A stretch of 64,000 nt of DNA from Achromobacter xylosoxidans (GTDB taxonomy: Bacteria > Pseudomonadota > Gammaproteobacteria > Burkholderiales > Burkholderiaceae_B), in the NCBI RefSeq assembly GCF_014490035.1, contig NZ_CP061008.1, forward strand, positions 2,170,001 through 2,234,000, read 5' to 3'. A program made the translations under genes and the position numbers. Below are positions 62,829-64,000 of this stretch, piece after piece. The stretch's first letter is position 1. Every line of letters begins with the position of its first letter. Under the pieces are notes generated by a model. The model ran no database searches, had not been told where the DNA came from, and saw nothing but the letters and a program-made list of their open reading frames with translations.

Positions 62829-64000
62829 CTAATCGGCCTCAGCCGGTCTTATACTTTGCAACGCGTTACTGCTTTGGTAATGCAAGGGGCCGCCCGTGAA
62901 TGGCGCGAACCCCGTTCCGAAAATCACGCCCGCGTCGGCCAGGTCGGCGTCGGCGACGATGCCTGCGTCCACGCGCTGGCGCGTGGCGTCGATCAGCGGT
63001 TGTATCAGGCGCTGCGCCAGGCCGGCGGGCGCGCCGGATTGGCTGGCGCCCTTGACCGGCTTGCCGTCGCGCCAGACGTAGAAGCCGCGGCCGCTCTTCT
63101 TGCCCAGGTCGCCGCGCGCCAGGCGCTCGGCCAGGCAGCGCGGCGGCTCGGCGCCGCCAGCAAGTTCCGCGCCTGCCGCGCGAGCGATGTCCAGCCCCAC
63201 GGTATCGGCCAGCTCCAACGGCCCCATCGGCATGCCGAATGCCACCATGGCCGCGTCCACGGCTTCGGGCGCCAGGCCTTCGTCCACGCCGCGCATGGCC
63301 TGCAGCATGTAGGGCGCCAGCACGGCGTTGACCAGGAAGCCCGGTGCGCTCTTGACCGGCAGCGCCAGCTTGTCGATCTGGCCGACGAAGGCGCAGGCTC
63401 GGGCCTGCGTCTCGCCCGCGTCGCCGTCGGCGTGCACGACCTCCACCAGCGGCATCTTGGCCACGGGATTGAAGAAGTGGATGCCGACCAGCCGTTGGGG
63501 CTGCGCCAGGTCCGCGCGCAAGGTTTCCAGCGACAGGCTGGAGGTGTTGGTGGCGAGCAGCGCATCGGCCTTCATGCGCGGCTCCAGCGAGCGGTAGAGC
63601 GCGCGTTTGGCTTCGGGCTGTTCGCTGATGGCTTCGATGACGATGTCGGCCAGCGGCACGCCGCCGCCTGCGGGATCCGGCACCAGGCGGTCGAACGCCG
63701 CGCGCGCGAGCCGCGGATCCTTCAGGCGGCGCGAGAACAGCTGGGCAGCGCGCTTGATGGCGGGCGCGATGCGCGCCATGTCCTGGTCCTGCAAGGTGAC
63801 CGTCATGCCCTTGAGCGCACACCAAGCCGCGATGTCGCCGCCCATCACGCCGGCGCCGACCACGTGCACGTGGCGCGCGGGCACAATGCCGGCCTGCTTG
63901 CCGTTGGCCTTCAGCCGTTCCTGCAGGCGGAACACCCGCAGCAGATTGCGGGCGGTGTCGGAGGAAATGATGCGCTCGATCAGCGCGGGCGCCTGCAAGG
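62829..64000 (-). CDS. 3-hydroxyacyl-CoA dehydrogenase (FadJ/FadB-like), C-terminal part; 5' end outside window
   Basis: The frame is open to the right edge, so at least 390 residues are visible and the gene continues beyond 64000. An interdomain helix (SSDTARNLLRVFRLQERLKANG, ~12-33) like that of FadB/FadJ precedes the NAD-binding domain HVHVVGAGVMGGDIAAWCALKG, VIEAISEQPEAKRALYRSLE and NTSSLSLETLR, IHFFNPVAKMPLVEVV. The 3HCDH C-terminal domain follows (GFLVNAVLAPYMLQAMR, GRGFYVWRDGKPV). An N-terminal crotonase domain is expected off-window (inference). It is a second, differently ordered beta-oxidation enzyme next to the FadN-type one. Confidence 0.9.
   Translation of the reverse strand, partial: LQAPALIERIISSDTARNLLRVFRLQERLKANGKQAGIVPARHVHVVGAGVMGGDIAAWCALKGMTVTLQDQDMARIAPAIKRAAQLFSRRLKDPRLARAAFDRLVPDPAGGGVPLADIVIEAISEQPEAKRALYRSLEPRMKADALLATNTSSLSLETLRADLAQPQRLVGIHFFNPVAKMPLVEVVHADGDAGETQARACAFVGQIDKLALPVKSAPGFLVNAVLAPYMLQAMRGVDEGLAPEAVDAAMVAFGMPMGPLELADTVGLDIARAAGAELAGGAEPPRCLAERLARGDLGKKSGRGFYVWRDGKPVKGASQSGAPAGLAQRLIQPLIDATRQRVDAGIVADADLADAGVIFGTGFAPFTGGPLHYQSSNALQSIRPAEAD

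Overview
The window reads as chromosome of a high-GC betaproteobacterium of the Alcaligenaceae, most likely Achromobacter or a close Bordetella relative. Three things support this: the azurin at 13415-13864 matches what I recall of Achromobacter (Alcaligenes) denitrificans azurin almost residue for residue; four orphan Bug/TctC-type binding proteins are present, a family hugely expanded in Bordetella and Achromobacter; and a complete nosRZDFYLX set marks a denitrifier. Coding density is high, and no insertion sequence, integrase, phage gene or CRISPR array was seen.

Layout. 1-4300: the end of an MscS channel, an IclR regulator divergent from a Bug receptor, and the housekeeping genes trmJ and suhB. 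4352-13132 (minus): nosR-nosZ-nosD-nosF-nosY-nosL-nosX, the nitrous oxide reductase system, with azurin divergent and a perfect FNR/DNR-type palindrome between them. 14060-26108: mostly core genes (TerC/CorC membrane protein, uppP, lpxH, a cyclophilin, a TPR protein, cysS, an AlkA-like glycosylase, accA, tilS, lysC, tRNA-Ser, mnmH). 26209-30143: three identical tRNA-Arg(ACG) genes; the second and third carry the same terminator and bracket an envelope trio (beta-barrel, DUF1254, DUF3313 lipoprotein). 30174-33283: small accessory genes, including two proteins that share an unnamed domain, a sirtuin and a thiol dioxygenase.

33345-44691 is a catabolic region. An IclR regulator, a FAD oxidoreductase plus Bug receptor operon, and a CaiB / crotonase / two-subunit CoA-transferase-like / acyl-CoA ligase operon are followed by a Bug plus fumarylacetoacetase-family operon under a FadR-type regulator. 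Matching 15-bp palindromes tie the IclR gene to the Bug/FAD operon, with a weaker site before the CaiB operon. Several active-site residues in the CoA enzymes look atypical, so this is my best candidate for an undescribed pathway (CoA activation and ring or diketone cleavage of an unknown acid).

44767-48951 is a four-carbon sugar-acid operon (KdgT-type permease, DUF1537 kinase, PdxA2, GntR/UTRA regulator) matching the D-threonate route, with a triple palindromic operator. 49099-51225 is a siderophore receptor with a Fur box. 51466-54710 pairs a MarR regulator with a Bug receptor and a Cys-type sulfatase / phosphonate monoesterase. 54768-64000 is a fatty-acid beta-oxidation block (fadD, a chalcone-isomerase-fold protein, DUF4442, thiolase, two hydroxyacyl-CoA dehydrogenases, FadL).

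Starts were chosen by frame, Shine-Dalgarno matches and signal peptides. Function calls rest on motif recognition without database searches.
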